Assembly (NCBI RefSeq): GCF_023159225.1
Contig: NC_063166.1
Location: 76,448,575 to 76,512,574 of the forward strand
Reading direction: 5' to 3'
Source of the DNA: Perognathus longimembris pacificus
Taxonomy: Eukaryota; Chordata; Mammalia; Rodentia; Heteromyidae
DNA length: 64,000 nt
The notes beneath the pieces were generated by a model, which was not told the DNA's origin, did no database searches, and worked only from the letters and a program-made list of their open reading frames with translations. The translations under genes and the position numbers were made by a program. Shown piece after piece: positions 1 through 12,339 of the stretch; position 1 is the first letter of the stretch, and every line of letters begins with the position of its first letter.

Positions 1-1493
1 AATAGAATTTTGACTTTATAAAAGTGAAAACATCTGCAAGGTAAAGATGTATAAACAATGCAAAACAATATTGAACAGCTCACCAAAAAATATTAACTAA
101 ACAAGAGGGCTATGCATAATCTCGGCATGTACCTCAGGCTAGTCTGCAACTATTTGTGGCCTTCAGGCTGGAGTTGAATTGGTGACTCATTTTTCAGCCT
201 CTCCTGTGCTGGGGTTATTAGCATATATCACCACATATGACTCTGAATTCTTTATGTAAAAAGTACTCTTATAAATCAATACAATATTCTAAGCATCCTA
301 ATGTAAAACATAGCAGAAAGTATGAGAGGCAGGTTAGTTGGGGGAGGGGGGAGGGAGGAAGAAGAGTTGATGCCCAAATCAATGCCACAACTGTACTATT
401 TTATTGATTATTGTATATGGGTTCAAAATTGTCATTGTGTTCCCACTTCAGTAGATTCTTTAAGAACTTTAGGAATATTCCCTACCTCTGGGCCTTTGTT
501 CTAACAACTGCAAAATGAAGAGGCTGGGAAGGTTCCTCTAAGGACTCTTTGAAAGTCAGAGAGGTCCAGAGGTTTTGTAAAGGTCATCAGAGTTGTGAGT
601 TAAAAAGCACACCATGCACAGCATTGAGATGACTAAATTTTGGAACAGAGTGCCAAAGACCCTACAGAGAAGAGGTTATTCTCAGACTGTAGGTCACCTA
701 GCTACATTGCTTCTATCCACATCTTCTGTTTACTTAACTTTGGCTTTGATGGTTTTACCTTGTGATGTTCTGTAATGCCGGAAAGGCCTTCTCAATCTTA
801 TGGACCTTTTACCATTCCCCAGATCAACTGAAGCTATCCAATGAAACCTTGTCAAGAACTTAGCTCTACATCTCCATTCTAGGCCCCTCATGGCCACAGA
901 GCTCTCTGTGATTACAAAAGCCTTTCATCCTCCTCTCTGGGACTCAATTATCTCATTCTTGATATGAGGAGGAAGTTCATGATAGTCTCAAATGTACTTC
1001 TTGTTCTACACGAGTGGAAGGCTGTGTAGTTAGGGAAATGCCAAGAGCTGAAGAACACTGGGTGCCCATTGTGACTTCTTGGTGCTGGTAGCTGATGACC
1101 TCTCAGTGGGCTGTCCCAGATGACTGACTGGAAGAGGATCTCCTTGTTTTCGACAGGGAAGATGATATGGCTCAAGTTTTGCATAGACTAACCAGTAGCA
1201 GATCCATTTTTGATGGAGCCTCACATCTGAGCAGGGTTCTCTTTGCTTCAGAGAGGAAACAGGGTCTTGAAGTTTGCTTCCTTGTTGAATCCTGGTACAA
1301 AAGGTAGTATGTGGAGAATGTTTCTGGATGCTAGATATTTGCTGTGAAATGAAGCCTCATATGTCAAACAACATGTTAGGTGACCTCAATTGTGTCAGTC
1401 AAACACAAATGCACAATGAATAATAAGTACCCTGTCTTTGATTCTCTCCTTGCCCCAAAGTTGCCCACATAGTCAAATATGCACAGAAAAACT

Positions 1494-1712
1494 GGGTGCT
1501 AGTGGTCACGCCTGTAATACTAGCTGCTCAGGTGACTAAGGTCTGAGGATCATAGTCTGAAGCCAATCTGGGCAGGAAAGTTCATGAGACACTTGTCTTC
1601 AAGTAACCAGCAGAAAAGCAGAAATAGTGCTGTGGCTCAAGTGGTACAGTACTAGCCTTGAGTGTTTAGGGACAGTCCCCAGGACATGAGTTTAAGTCTC
1701 AATATAAGGTGG

Positions 1713-1714
<2 letters not shown>
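1494..1714 (+). repeat. B1-ID composite SINE
   Basis: A B1-like left part (cacgcctgtaatactagctg, then a gctgaggatcatag-type segment) is followed by the ID-like right part with 'gctgtggctcaagtggtac'. Its 3' end runs straight into the CA repeat at 1715-1774. Confidence 0.8.
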
Positions 1715-1771
<57 letters not shown>

Positions 1772-1774
1772 ACA
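1715..1774. repeat. (CA)n microsatellite
   Basis: About 30 CA units, directly following the 3' end of the SINE at 1494-1714. It probably grew from that SINE's tail. Confidence 0.95.
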
Positions 1775-2324
1775 GCACTACAAGATTGCTAGAAGGTCTA
1801 TAAATTATCATGTGTTCTGGCATTGTCTTACACAGATGGCGTTACTGACGTTTGAAAGAGCTGAGAACTTGCCACTACATGTCAGTAGAATTTAGAACTG
1901 CAAGAAGACAGAAAGGAACCATAATCCAGAAAGGAATTAGAAAAACAAAGGTTACCTGGAAGGAATTGGAAGGTGGATAACCCAACAAGGATGAAAAGAG
2001 TTTATTTACCTCATCAAGGCTAGGAAAAGAAAGAGTGGAAGGTCTGGGCCCCAATAGTCCCTTCAAGGCATTCTCCCAATAACCTATCTTCCATCCAATT
2101 GGCTCCACTTCTTAAGATTCTTAGTATAACCTACAGACTCAGCCTTCTGCGTATGGGCCTTCGGGAACCAAAATCCAAATGCTGACTAACACTGGCATTA
2201 TTATGAGTTTTAATAAACTTTTTTACTTACTTATTTCCTTTCCCAACTTCTTCTCTAGAGTTTTCAGTCTGTCTCTTCTGACTCCTGAATATGAAATATA
2301 AGAAGTATAAAAAATAAAATGTCC

Positions 2325-2533
2325 GGGGCTAGGAATATGGCCTAGTGGCAGGAGTGCTTGCCTTGTATACGTGAAGCCCTGGGTTCGATTCCCCAGCACC
2401 ACATATATAGAAAATGGCCAGAAGTGGTGCTGTGGCTCAAGTGGCAGAGTGCTAGCCTTGAGCAAAACAAGAAGCCAGGGACAGTGCTCAGCTCCTGAGT
2501 CCAAGGCCCAGGACTGGCAAAAAAAATAAAAAA
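2325..2533 (+). repeat. Dimeric ID-like SINE
   Basis: The element has tRNA-derived box A-like (tatggcctagtggcaggagt) and box B-like (gggttcgattcc) motifs. A second ID unit follows (gctgtggctcaagtggcaga) and then an A-rich tail. A target-site duplication of the form AAATAAAATGTCC flanks it at about 2312-2324 and 2535-2547, so it is a fairly young insertion. Confidence 0.9.
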
Positions 2534-2958
2534 TAAAATAAAATGTCCACAAATGCAAAACAAAAAAAATTATTTATTTAAATTTTAAGGAAAACCGATG
2601 CTCACAATGCCTCTCTCCCATATTCTCTACACACTGCCCCCCCCCAACAACCCCATACCTTGTTCCAGGTGCATTTTAGTTTTGGCATGCTAATGAGATC
2701 TTTCTAAACCTATAATACAGATACAGGACATGAATACTCATTGTACTCATTTATTATTACAACAAGTTATAGTTCCTGATAGCTTCCTTGAACTTAGCTT
2801 CTGCCTCACTGGATCATAAGCAGGAGTTACTGTTTTGTAAGACTTAGGGTTGATGGGTTTTCTGATTATTTGCATTTTTTGGCAATATCTTTCCTTCTTA
2901 TCTCAGTTGGAATTATAATTTGATCATGTACTTCCTTTGCATCCTGCCTCACAATGAT

Positions 2959-3247
<289 letters not shown>

Positions 3248-4199
3248 AATATGTTTATGTGTCCATTGACGTTGGTAAGTGTAGTGGTTCAACATTTCCA
3301 AGGAAAATTTTTTTCTCCCATTAAAAATGCAATGGCCCCTGTGTGAAATCCAGCTACTAAGGAGATGGAGGTTGGAGGATCATGGTCCGTGATCATCTGG
3401 GAAAAGAGTTTACAAGACCTCATGGCAACCAATCCCAACCAATAAAAGCTAGCTGTGGTGACATGTATCTGTCATCCCAGCCAAGTAGAAAGTGAAAACA
3501 AGAGTACTGCACTCTAGGATGGTCTGGGAGATAAATGTGAGTCCATATTTGAAGAATAATGAAACCAACAAGGTCTACAGGTATAGTACAAGTGGTACAG
3601 CATATATGTGTATATACACATACATACATGTAGGTATATATGCGTACATGTGTATAATACATACATGTAGTCCTTCAGGTAGATTTCGTGACAACAATTT
3701 AATCATTTGGAAACCAGCACTCATTGTATTACAAAACAGTCATTTCCCCCACCCCCACCCCCTTCATCCCTACATGTTAAATGCCTCTCATCCTTTAAAG
3801 CAAGGCAGTAGCTCACCTGACCCTACAGGAAGAGCCCCAGATCTCATTCTACTACACCTAAAGACGTACTGACAACATTGGTAATATTCTCCATCCTTTA
3901 GTTGACAACGTACCTCAGCGACATTCATCTTTTCTCATCAGTGTTACTAGAATCAACTAAACATACCAGAAAATGGCAATTGGCATATAACATTGAAGTA
4001 TGGTGGAAATGTCACCATTTTTAAAATATGAATTTCATGGACACTTCTACACTCATGGTCCTCATTTATTTTTTTAATTAATTAATTAGTTTGGCAATGC
4101 TAAGGATCAAACCCAGGACCTCAGGAATGCTCAGCAAGTGTTCTAACTTTGAGCTACACCAGCCTCTCCACTTGTTCTTGATTTTCTTGCTTTCTCTGT

Positions 4200-4480
4200 A
4201 TTTTAAAGAAGTTGTACAAAGGGGAGTTGTTATTCAACAACTCAGATTATGAGTATAATGCATGTTGATCAATGTCACCCTTTCCATTCTCTTCCCCATC
4301 CCAGTCTTTCCCAATCCCAGCTCTATTTATTTTGGATGTTTGTTGTTGTTTTTCTCAAGCCACATTCTCTGCATCTTTCTACCGTTATGATTGCTGCTCT
4401 TTGACTATACCTGTAGCTGGTGGGTTTTTTTTTGTTTCTTATTTAATTATTTTATTTTTTAAAATCTTATTTGGTAGCTG
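4200..4480 (-). mobile_element. L1 3'-end fragment, antisense
   Basis: The stretch around 'gttgatcaatgtcacccttt' is the reverse complement of a sequence that also occurs in sense at about 32690-32830 (aggggtgacattgtcc, followed by an A-rich end). It recurs in antisense near 17960-18370 and 30400-31005. I read it as the LINE-1 3' untranslated end of this lineage. Confidence 0.5.
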
Positions 4481-4840
4481 ATGTTTGAAGCAATCGTGAA
4501 TACAAGATGACCCCTATTGTACAGCACAATGGCACAATGGAAGGAGCCCTGCTCTTTGACTTGTTCAGGCTATCGTTATTCCCGTAATGCGAAACAAGAT
4601 CTTTTCTCATTCCAAAGCTTTTTGAAATTTTAAGTGGATAATTCTAAGGAATATCGATAAACATTTACTGGGGCTTTGGGCATTTGGAAAAGGTCGCTGA
4701 CATTCTATTCCTGTACGAAGTTCTTGGGATCTGGGCGATGTCCCCTGCGGAGCAGAGGGGAGGAAGCTGGCATTTACTGATAATGGTGGTGCCAGTGGGT
4801 GACTTTAGCCACGCCCCCTCACACACCCAGTAGAGTTAGA

Positions 4841-4848
4841 TATAAATA
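4841..4848 (+). promoter_or_regulatory. TATA box of seminal gene A
   Basis: TATAAATA lies 54 bases before the start codon, giving a likely transcription start near 4871. A CACGCCCCC/CACACCC element sits just upstream (about 4811-4828). The second gene has its TATA at the matching place. Confidence 0.8.
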
Positions 4849-4894
4849 GGATGGATGTTCAACTCGGCTCTCAGCAAAGATCCTTCCCAGCAAG

Positions 4895-5631
4895 ATGAAG
4901 CCCACCATCTTCCTTCTCATTTCTCTGCTTGTCATTCTGCAGGAGCAAGCAGCAGCTGGAATTGGATATCATGGTGAGTGGGCAGAGTCTGCTGTGGGGA
5001 AGAAAACCAGGGGGTGGAGGGTAGGGGGTGGGGGATGTCCTGTAAAGGAACTCTGAAAGTGACTAGAACCTTCTTCACCCAGGGCTTCTTATGCTTGGCT
5101 AAAAAACCCCAAGTCTTCCCCACCAGATCACATCCCTTGTGAGAAGCTGAGAAAGAACTGAGGAATCTGCGAGCTGAGGAATAACAGGGCTGGGGGTACG
5201 AGTTGCAAGGGGTCTCTGGAGATGGTATAACTCAGACATCTTATTGTCAATTACCAGGTAGTCCACAAAGCCAGTTGACAAATGAAGCACTCCCATTCTC
5301 AAAAAGACCAAGATCTGGCCGAGGTTTCGGACACCACAGTGTGCATGTTTCAGAAGGCAGTTCTCTAACCCACACTGATTCAAAAGCTGGTGACGGTGAA
5401 TCAGACACGAAATACACACTTAAAGAAAAAGAAACCATTGTCTCCGAGGAACACAGATCTGCAAAAACTGATGGCATTTCTTCCGGTGATAGTCTCCTGG
5501 GGAATAAGATCGAAAACCGTGTACACAGACATTTCCACGAAAGACGTCACAAAACTGAAAAGGAAGATCAAGGTGGCTTTGAGTTTGCAAAGAGAAGGAC
5601 CGTCCAGTATCAGCATGAACAGAGTGATTAG
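4895..5631 (+). CDS. Seminal vesicle secretory protein A (semenogelin-type REST gene)
   Basis: Coding exons are 4895-4973 (26 codons plus one base; donor GTGAGT) and 5258-5631 (acceptor ttaccag; stop TGA-free end TAG at 5629-5631). A third, wholly untranslated exon runs from 6660 to about 6835; the donor after the coding part is at 5672. The product is 150 residues. Residues 1 to about 20 form a signal peptide (MKPTIFLLISLLVILQEQAA), very like that of semenogelins. The rest is hydrophilic, rich in Ser, Lys, His, Gln and Glu, with no cysteine and no clear repeats. The layout of signal exon, single secreted-protein exon and UTR exon, next to SLPI, is diagnostic of the semenogelin/SVS family, whose members form the seminal clot or copulatory plug by transglutaminase cross-linking. 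It is far shorter than human semenogelins. I cannot say which named SVS gene, if any, is its orthologue. Confidence 0.82.
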
Positions 5632-6049
5632 TACAGCCACTGACCAACTGAACACCTGGACTGATAGCAAGGTAAGATTCTCTTGTTTTTACCAAATAAG
5701 GATGATACTTAGTCTAGCGTTTAAAAGTAGTATGCAAGGACTCCCACGGCCTATTATGGGCTTGATACTCACTGTCCACGCCAACAGAAATGCTGATACA
5801 AACTTTAGGAGCATGAGTGCCACTTACTAACATAAGGGCACCTGCTCGAGGCAGAAAGAGCTATTCCTATGACAAAATCCTAAATTTAAATCCCCAGTAA
5901 GCATTTGAAGTGGCATTTACCTAACGGTGAATTCTTTTTTGAACATACACCACCTCCCTAAGCATATTTCTGAGTTTAAGATATAACCATATTCTTTGGA
6001 ATACTGGAATTTAGTTTCTTGCTTATAATGATATTCCTTTTCTCTCTGG

Positions 6050-6180
6050 GAGTTGTGAGGACACTCCTGTCATCCCAGCTCCTTGGGAGATAGAAGCAGG
6101 AGAATCTCAAGTTTGAGGCCAATTTGGACAAGTTACATAGATCCTGTCTCAAAAACAGAATAAAAACAGCAATAACAAAA
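6050..6180 (+). repeat. B1-like SINE in intron 2 of seminal gene A
   Basis: The sequence 'gtcatcccagctccttggga', a gaggccaatttgg segment and 'atcctgtctcaaaa' are B1 landmarks. It is absent from the matching intron of gene B, so it inserted after the duplication or was lost from that copy. Confidence 0.7.
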
Positions 6181-6659
6181 GGACTGAGTGCAGCCTCAGT
6201 GACAGACTTGCCATTACCTTATGTGTATTCTTTATCTCCACACCAAGGTATGTGCTTGCCTCTCTGTTGGGGAATATCCATCCTCTTTGAGAGACTACTG
6301 GTTTAAGGTTACTTTGCTTTTTATTCCTAATATAAGAAGAAGAGATGCACACATAAAGATCCCTATGTGTAATGCAGGAGAGATGAAAACGTAGGTGCAA
6401 GAGTGTTGAGAAATAACAGGTAGAAGAGGGACATTTGCAGTGTCAGAAGAGAAATTTAAAGCCCAAGGAGAGAAAATGATGTGCCCTGCACATTTGTACC
6501 AATAACACGTCGATTAAAGGAAAAACAGGCAACAAAATCAGTGGACAAAATTAGTATACTCATTTCCAATGGTTGGTACAGTAGGGGGCGCACAGAAGGG
6601 GCCCCCTCATCACCCTTTACTGCTCTCACTTCTCATCTTGTTCTCTGCCTCCTCCTCAG

Positions 6660-6835
6660 GAGTCACCTAACCTGAGTGAAGACTGTGATGTGTTCAAGAT
6701 GAAGACTTCCATATGGTCCCACAACCTTGGTTCATGGATGACACCTTGTGCTCACACCTGCTTTTCTTGGGGTTTCTAGAACTGGGGATTCTTCAAACAC
6801 CTGCTCTTAAATAAAAAGATCACTTTCTGCATCAT
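6660..6835 (+). other. Untranslated exon 3 and poly(A) site of seminal gene A
   Basis: The acceptor cctcctcag ends at 6659 and AATAAA lies at 6810-6815. The start of this exon (gtgatgtgttcaagatgaag) is almost identical in gene B, while the coding exon is not. Confidence 0.8.
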
Positions 6836-8098
6836 TTGCTTTTGACTCCTGAGATCTTATTTCCTTGAAGTGTAGGGAATGAGGGAGGGGATATTTCCAA
6901 AATGAGAGGAAGGAATACTGTCAGAGAACTGTGGAGATTTGTTCATCAAAGACAGCTTTCTAGAATTCTGGTTAGACAGTCAATCTGAAAAATGGGATAG
7001 GAAGATTCTGCCAGTCACCAAACTCAACCATAAAAGCCCCTCAGACCCTTTTCCTTGTGAGACTTCAGAAACGGACAACCTTCAAGAATGATCCAGGATG
7101 ATGTATCCCATCAGGCCCTATGGCAAACCCTAATCTACTAGTATCCTCAGTTCCACCACTCCATTGTAGCTCATCTCTAGAGTGAGACAAGAATTCATCC
7201 CTCTTACAGATTCCTATTAAGTGGTCAGTCTGAACCACCACACTGAGAAGAAATGGTTCACCAGTGTTATCTGCAGAGAGACTGGCCAAAGGATGAACTA
7301 CAAGAGCTGGGCAGAGGAGTCTTTAAGATGAAAACTTTGCTATTGAAACACCCCCCCCCCTTCTTTCCAGTATGCAAGTAAGATGCCCGGAGATGACACT
7401 CCCCAAAGAATCACAAACCAATATAGAGGAATCAAAAACCATCACCCCTTGGATACAGGCTTTCCAATTCTATCTCCACCACCAGAACATGATTATCTTC
7501 AATGAAACCAGATTTCCTCCAAGATCTTTATACATGGATAATGTTGATGCAGTATTATTGAAACTCAGTCCACACGCATTGGATGAAAGGAAGTAGGGCT
7601 ATCACAGTCTGGAAGTCTATAGGCAGTAACTGGACTGACAGAATTACTTAGTCAAGAACATGTTTGATTCTTGCGGAAAGGGAAAAATGATTCTCAGTGT
7701 GATCAAATGACAACAGATCTTCCTCTGTCACCACAAGTCTGGGGGCGTAGCCACTCTGACTCAGTTCTAGGAGCTGTAGGCATCTCTTCATGTACAGAGA
7801 ATGTGTCTGCAATTTCTATGGGTCGCTAGGGTTTGGCCATCATCTGTGAGTTCACCAAGTAGGCATGGAAATACAGAGTACAGAGTTTGAAATAGAATGA
7901 AATTAGCCCTCTGCAGTCCTGAATATTTCTGAGACATCGATCTGTATTTCCTTTCAATTTATCCCTTTGGATTGGGCATGACTATTCTACATTTATTGTA
8001 CACCATTGTCTCCTGGAAATGCATAACTTTTGTACTTTCACAGTTCACAGATGGAGAAGAATTTTCTCCAGGACTGGATATATCATGAATTGCTATGA

Positions 8099-8275
8099 TC
8101 TGGGTGTGGCAACTCCTTGTGCCTACAACCCTAACTGCTTAAAAGGCTGAGATCCAGAAAATCTCAGTTCAAGACCTGACCGGCCAAAAATGTTTACAAG
8201 ACCCCATCTTGTGCAGTGGCCTGAGTCTCAGCCCAACGCCATACTGTATGGTAGGAACTGTAAAGTAGGAGGGTC
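8099..8275 (+). repeat. Degraded SINE, split by an LTR insertion
   Basis: A diverged B1-ID-like stretch runs up to the LTR at 8282 and resumes at 8769 (to about 8815). The ATGGAC target duplication marks the break. Confidence 0.55.
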
Positions 8276-8281
8276 ATGGAC

Positions 8282-8762
8282 TGTCGGGACTCTCGGCCCC
8301 CCCCCCGTGCTCCTCCTGAACCGCGGGAGAAGCGGGGGAGCATATCCCACAGGGTCGAGTGGAGAAGAGGCAGAGCCGCGTATGGCCCACTTGCAGCCCA
8401 GTAAAGACACGCAGGCGATTGGGGGAAAGTCAAGCAATCAACCAACTTTTTAATAAGGAACTGCATTTATATAGGCTGAATGGCGCCAGGAAGGGGAGGG
8501 ATGTAGAGTGGCTAGCTAGGCGCTGTGATAGGCTGGCTGGGCTGTCCACCAAGGGCGGGACTTCATGGGACTTCCCCTAAGGGCGGCGTAAACCTACGTC
8601 ACGGCCCAGAGGACCACCTCTGGGTTCATCCCTCGCGGCCATCTTGGATCACACGCGGTCTGAGGCGGGAGGCAGGGCTGGTTAGAGCCACGCGGCCCCA
8701 GGGCTGGAGAAGAGGCTGGCCGGCTAGGACCGCCTCTTAAAGCTGCAAGCCAGTGCCCCACA
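8282..8762 (-). mobile_element. Solo LTR of an endogenous retrovirus (6-bp target duplication)
   Basis: The 481-bp element begins TGTCGGGACT and ends GTGCCCCACA on the + strand, so it has TG...CA ends. It is flanked on both sides by the same six bases, ATGGAC (8276-8281 and 8763-8768). A TATA-like box (TATATAAA) reads on the minus strand near 8468-8476, so the LTR points left. It is GC-rich, unlike its surroundings. A 6-bp duplication suits class II (ERVK/IAP-type) elements. There are no internal genes, as expected after LTR-LTR recombination. Confidence 0.85.
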
Positions 8763-8817
8763 ATGGACTATGCAAGCCCAGGAAAAATGGAGAGCCTATC
8801 TTAAAAGTAACCAGAGC

Positions 8818-9066
8818 TAAGCTGGACATTGACGATTCACACCTGCAGTGCCAGCTACTTGGAAGGCTGAGATCTGAGGATTGGGGTTTGAAGCCAGCCC
8901 AAGCAAGGAAGTTCACGAAACTCTGACCTCCAATTACCCAGCAAAAACCTGGAAGTGAAGCTATATCGCAAGTGTTGGAGCGCTAGCTTTCAGTACAAAA
9001 GCTCAGGGGACAGGGCCCAGACCCTGACTTCAAGTCTCAGGAATGGCACACACAGTCTCAGGAAAG

Positions 9067-9068
<2 letters not shown>
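8818..9068 (+). repeat. B1-ID composite SINE
   Basis: A left part with 'acacctgcagtgccagctac' and gctgagatctgagga is followed by an ID-like right part. Its 3' end runs into the CA repeat at 9069-9098. Confidence 0.8.

Positions 9069-9098
<30 letters not shown>
9069..9098. repeat. (CA)n microsatellite
   Basis: About 15 CA units form the 3' tail of the SINE at 8818-9068. A short ID-like relic follows at about 9110-9185. Confidence 0.9.
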
Positions 9099-9101
<3 letters not shown>

Positions 9102-9289
9102 CGCTAAAAGGACTAGAGACATGGCTTGAGTGGCTGAGCACCTGCCTCAGACAGGCAAAATCCTGAGTTAAAGTTTTAGTGCTGCCAATGAATAAATAAG
9201 TAGATAAATGAATAAATTCAAGCCAAGAATAGAAGGGATGCACCCCAAGGAATTTTAGAATAAGCACATTTTACTTCAGGAAGGACACT

Positions 9290-12200
9290 GACAGAGACAG
9301 AGAAAGCCTCTGGGCTGTCATCGTGTCCTGATTTTCAATCTGTTTTGAATAATTTCAGTGGTGTTCTTTGGTACCTACCCTCCAGTGAACAGTTTTGACT
9401 ACTTCTACGACAACAAGCATGTGGATAGGCATTCTAAAGCTTTAACTTTCAACTGTTGATTATTTTATTGCTTACTTTGGCATAAAGTATGATAGCAATT
9501 AATTTATCAGGTCCTTGGATCTGTGAGTTTGGCAGATGATTCCATGTCATTCCTTGTATTTCTGTCCAGGTGATTTGTATCTTCTTGGTTTAAGTTCCTC
9601 TAGTTTACTAGGATATAGATTTTCAAATATTTCCTCATGATCTCCTGAATTTCATTGGTATTTGAATACCCCCATTTCATCTCTAATTTTATTCTTTCCC
9701 CTCCTTTTGGTCAGTTTGACTTAAGCTGAGAAGAATGTGTATTGTGCAGCTACTAGAAGAAATGACCTATAGTTGTTTATAAAGTCCATTTGGTCTATGG
9801 TGTTGATTAACTCTGAAGGATTTTTGTAGTTGTTGATCTGTTTTGCCTGCAAAGACCTATTAGTAAGAGTAGGGTATTACGTGCTCCTAATATTATTGTA
9901 TTGGGGGTTTGTCTATGCTTGTGAGTCCAATAGCACTTGTTTAATGAAATTTGGTGTGACAACCTTTGGTGCATGTATGTTAACTTAACGTTTGCTATCG
10001 CTTCTCAATGAAATGTTCATTTTAAAAAGAAATATGAAGTAGATGCTTTTGACTGATTTTGAAGTCTGTTTTTTGTCTGATGTGAGTATAGCTACTCCTG
10101 CCTGTTTGGGCGGCCCATTGGCTTGATTTTTTTTTTTTTTCTGTTCTCTTACCCTAAGCCTGTTTGTCTTTGTCAGTGAGATGTATTTTAGTATACAACA
10201 CATGGTTGGGTCTTGGTTTTCATTGGTGGTGGTGGTGGTTCTGTGTTTTGAACTTGGGACCTCCTTCTTGCTAGACAAATGCTTGTCTGCTGAACCACAT
10301 CTCCAGCCTATTTTTTTGCAGGCTACTGTTAAGGTAGGGTTTTGATTCTTGCCCAGGCATGTCCTGGAACTCAGGATTTGCCCAACTTAGCTTCCAGAAG
10401 TTGCTGAGATGACCAGAACACGCTACCACATCTAGCTTCACACAGTTGAGATGGAGTCTTAGGGATTTTCCCCGGGCTTGCCTGAAAACATGTTCTTCCA
10501 GTGTCAGTTTCCTGTATAGTTCTGGATGATAATCATGCACCTGTGTGCCCAGCCACAGATTGAGAAGTCTCATCAATTTTACCCTCTAGGCTGACTTCAA
10601 AGTGTGATCCCGTCACTTTCAACCTCCTAAGTAATTAAGATTATAGGGATAAGCCACTGGCACATGGCTTCTGGGTCCTGCTTCTTAATCAAATCCGTTA
10701 CTCTACATGTTTTGACTGGAGAATTAACACCATTAATATTTGGCATTTATGTCTAAAGTTTTGTGGTCTTTTCTGTCATTGTGTTTTTGTAATGTTTTTT
10801 TCTTTTCTAATCCTCATTTTCTAGCTTACATACCTACTGTGACTTATTTTTCCCTATTGTGTGATTCCTGGTTGTTCTTCTGGTCCTTCTTTGTGTGCAG
10901 TTTCTTTAAAATACCTTCTGAAGTTCTAGTTTAGTGGTCATGAATGCCTTTGCTTTTTGTTTATCATGGAAGATTTTTATCTCTCCTTCAACTATGAAGG
11001 AGATAGTTTTGTTGTGTAATCTACATGAACACTTCTTTTCTTTCAGGGTCCTGGAATAGATCTTTTCATGCCCTCCTGCTTTTAGAATTTCTGTTGAAAA
11101 ACCTATTATTATTCCCATGGATTTTCAGTCCATGTGACTTGTTGTTTCTCTTTTATAGACTGCAATGGTTTATTTTCCCCTTATTGCATATATTTAATTT
11201 TTTGTTACAGTATTATAGAAATATTTTTTTTTGCCAGTCCTGGTGCTTGAATTCAGGGCCTAAGCAGTGTCCCTGGCTTCTTTTTGCTCAAGGCTAGCAC
11301 TCTACCACTTGAGCCACAGTGCCACTTCTGGCTTTTTCTATATATTTGGTGCTGAGGAATCTAACCCAGGGCTTCATGTATGTGAGGCAAGCACTTTACC
11401 ACTAGGCCGTATTCCCAGCCCCAAATATTTCTTTTCTAATCTTCCCTATTTGGTGTCCTGAAAGTCTCCTGTACATGACTGATCCTCCCTTTCTTGAGAT
11501 TAGGGACATTTTCTTCCATAATTCATTTGAATATAATTTCTAAACCATTGGCTTATATCTCCTCTCCTTCTTCTATACACATCACCAGTAGGTTTGGTCT
11601 TTTGGTAGTACTTCTGATTTCTTGAATGTTCTATCATATTCTCATTGTACTTTTTTTTTTCTGTGTGATATAATCTCTCTACTTTATCATGATCCTTGAT
11701 ATTTCACTTTCAACTTGTTCCATTCTACTACTAAGGCTTAAAATTGAGTTTTGAATTTGAGCTTTTAAGCTTTAAATCTAGTATTCCTACTTAATTTTTC
11801 TCAAAGTTTCTGAATCTACTGAATTCCTCTTCCTTTACCTCCTGTATTGTCTTCCTTATTTCATTCAGTTGTCAATTTGAATTATTTTTAAATTTCATTG
11901 TTTTTTATTTTATGTTCTTTGATTGCATTAAGGTATTTACACATGTTTTCTTAATTTCACTCTCTTATTTGTATGTGTGCCAATACTAGGGCTTATTAAA
12001 CTCAGGTCTTCAGACTTTTTTTCACTTACAAGTCCCACTCAAACCCTATCTCTCCAGTCCGGTATTTTTCTGGCTAACTGGATATAAGAGTCTCACAGGT
12101 TTGTCTACTCAGGTTGGTTTTGAACCATAATTCTCAAATTCAGCTGCTTGAGTAGCTAAAACTACCGTCTTGAGGTATCTGGCTCATGGATCATTCTTAT

Positions 12201-12330
12201 CATTGTTCTTTTGAGTTCATTGTTTGAAATATATTTTGCTTCACTGAGTTCAAGTCCTTTATTGTGGAATTGTTAACTCTTGGAGAAGATATGTAGCCTT
12301 GTTTGTTTTTCTTGTGTTTCTACATTGAGC
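9290..12330 (-). mobile_element. Old LINE-1, antisense, with nested SINEs
   Basis: This T-rich stretch has no long open frame. It carries wording typical of the antisense of L1 ORF2, such as 'aagtccatttggtctatggt', 'gttgatctgttttgcctg' and 'cctaatattattgtattggg'. It is heavily decayed and interrupted by an ID-like relic near 10205-10320 and an ID dimer at 11232-11424. The exact ends are uncertain. Confidence 0.6.
11232..11424 (-). repeat. Dimeric ID-like SINE, minus strand
   Basis: It has the same reverse-complement structure as the copy at 3057-3247 (gccagtcctggtgcttgaat to ggccgtattcccagcccc). It is inserted into the old L1. Confidence 0.9.
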
Positions 12331-12339
12331 TTCATGTTT

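Larger units (their letters stand above)
3660..8060 (+). repeat. Duplicated block, copy 1 (with seminal gene A)
   Basis: This copy and 15135-19345 share the same landmarks in the same order. They are: the 'cttcaggtagattt' start; a degraded minus-strand ID relic (about 4090-4165 and 15465-15545); a 'gaagcaa...tgatacagca' type stretch; the TATA box and three-exon gene; the 'tcatttgcttttgactcctg' 3' flank; and a distal stretch with 'ggatgaaaggaagta'. Copy 1 carries extra insertions, including a B1 in intron 2 and an L1 3'-end fragment near 4200-4480. Confidence 0.75.

Noticed and set aside
2325..2533. tRNA gene-like box A and box B
   Set aside because: These belong to tRNA-derived ID SINEs that occur many times in the window. 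The cloverleaf is not complete and A-tails and target duplications are present.
7372..7596. Small open frame with a partly similar counterpart near 18591-18851
   Set aside because: The similarity is explained by the duplicated block. The two frames differ in length and reading and have no splice-linked context, so they are likely non-coding flanks.
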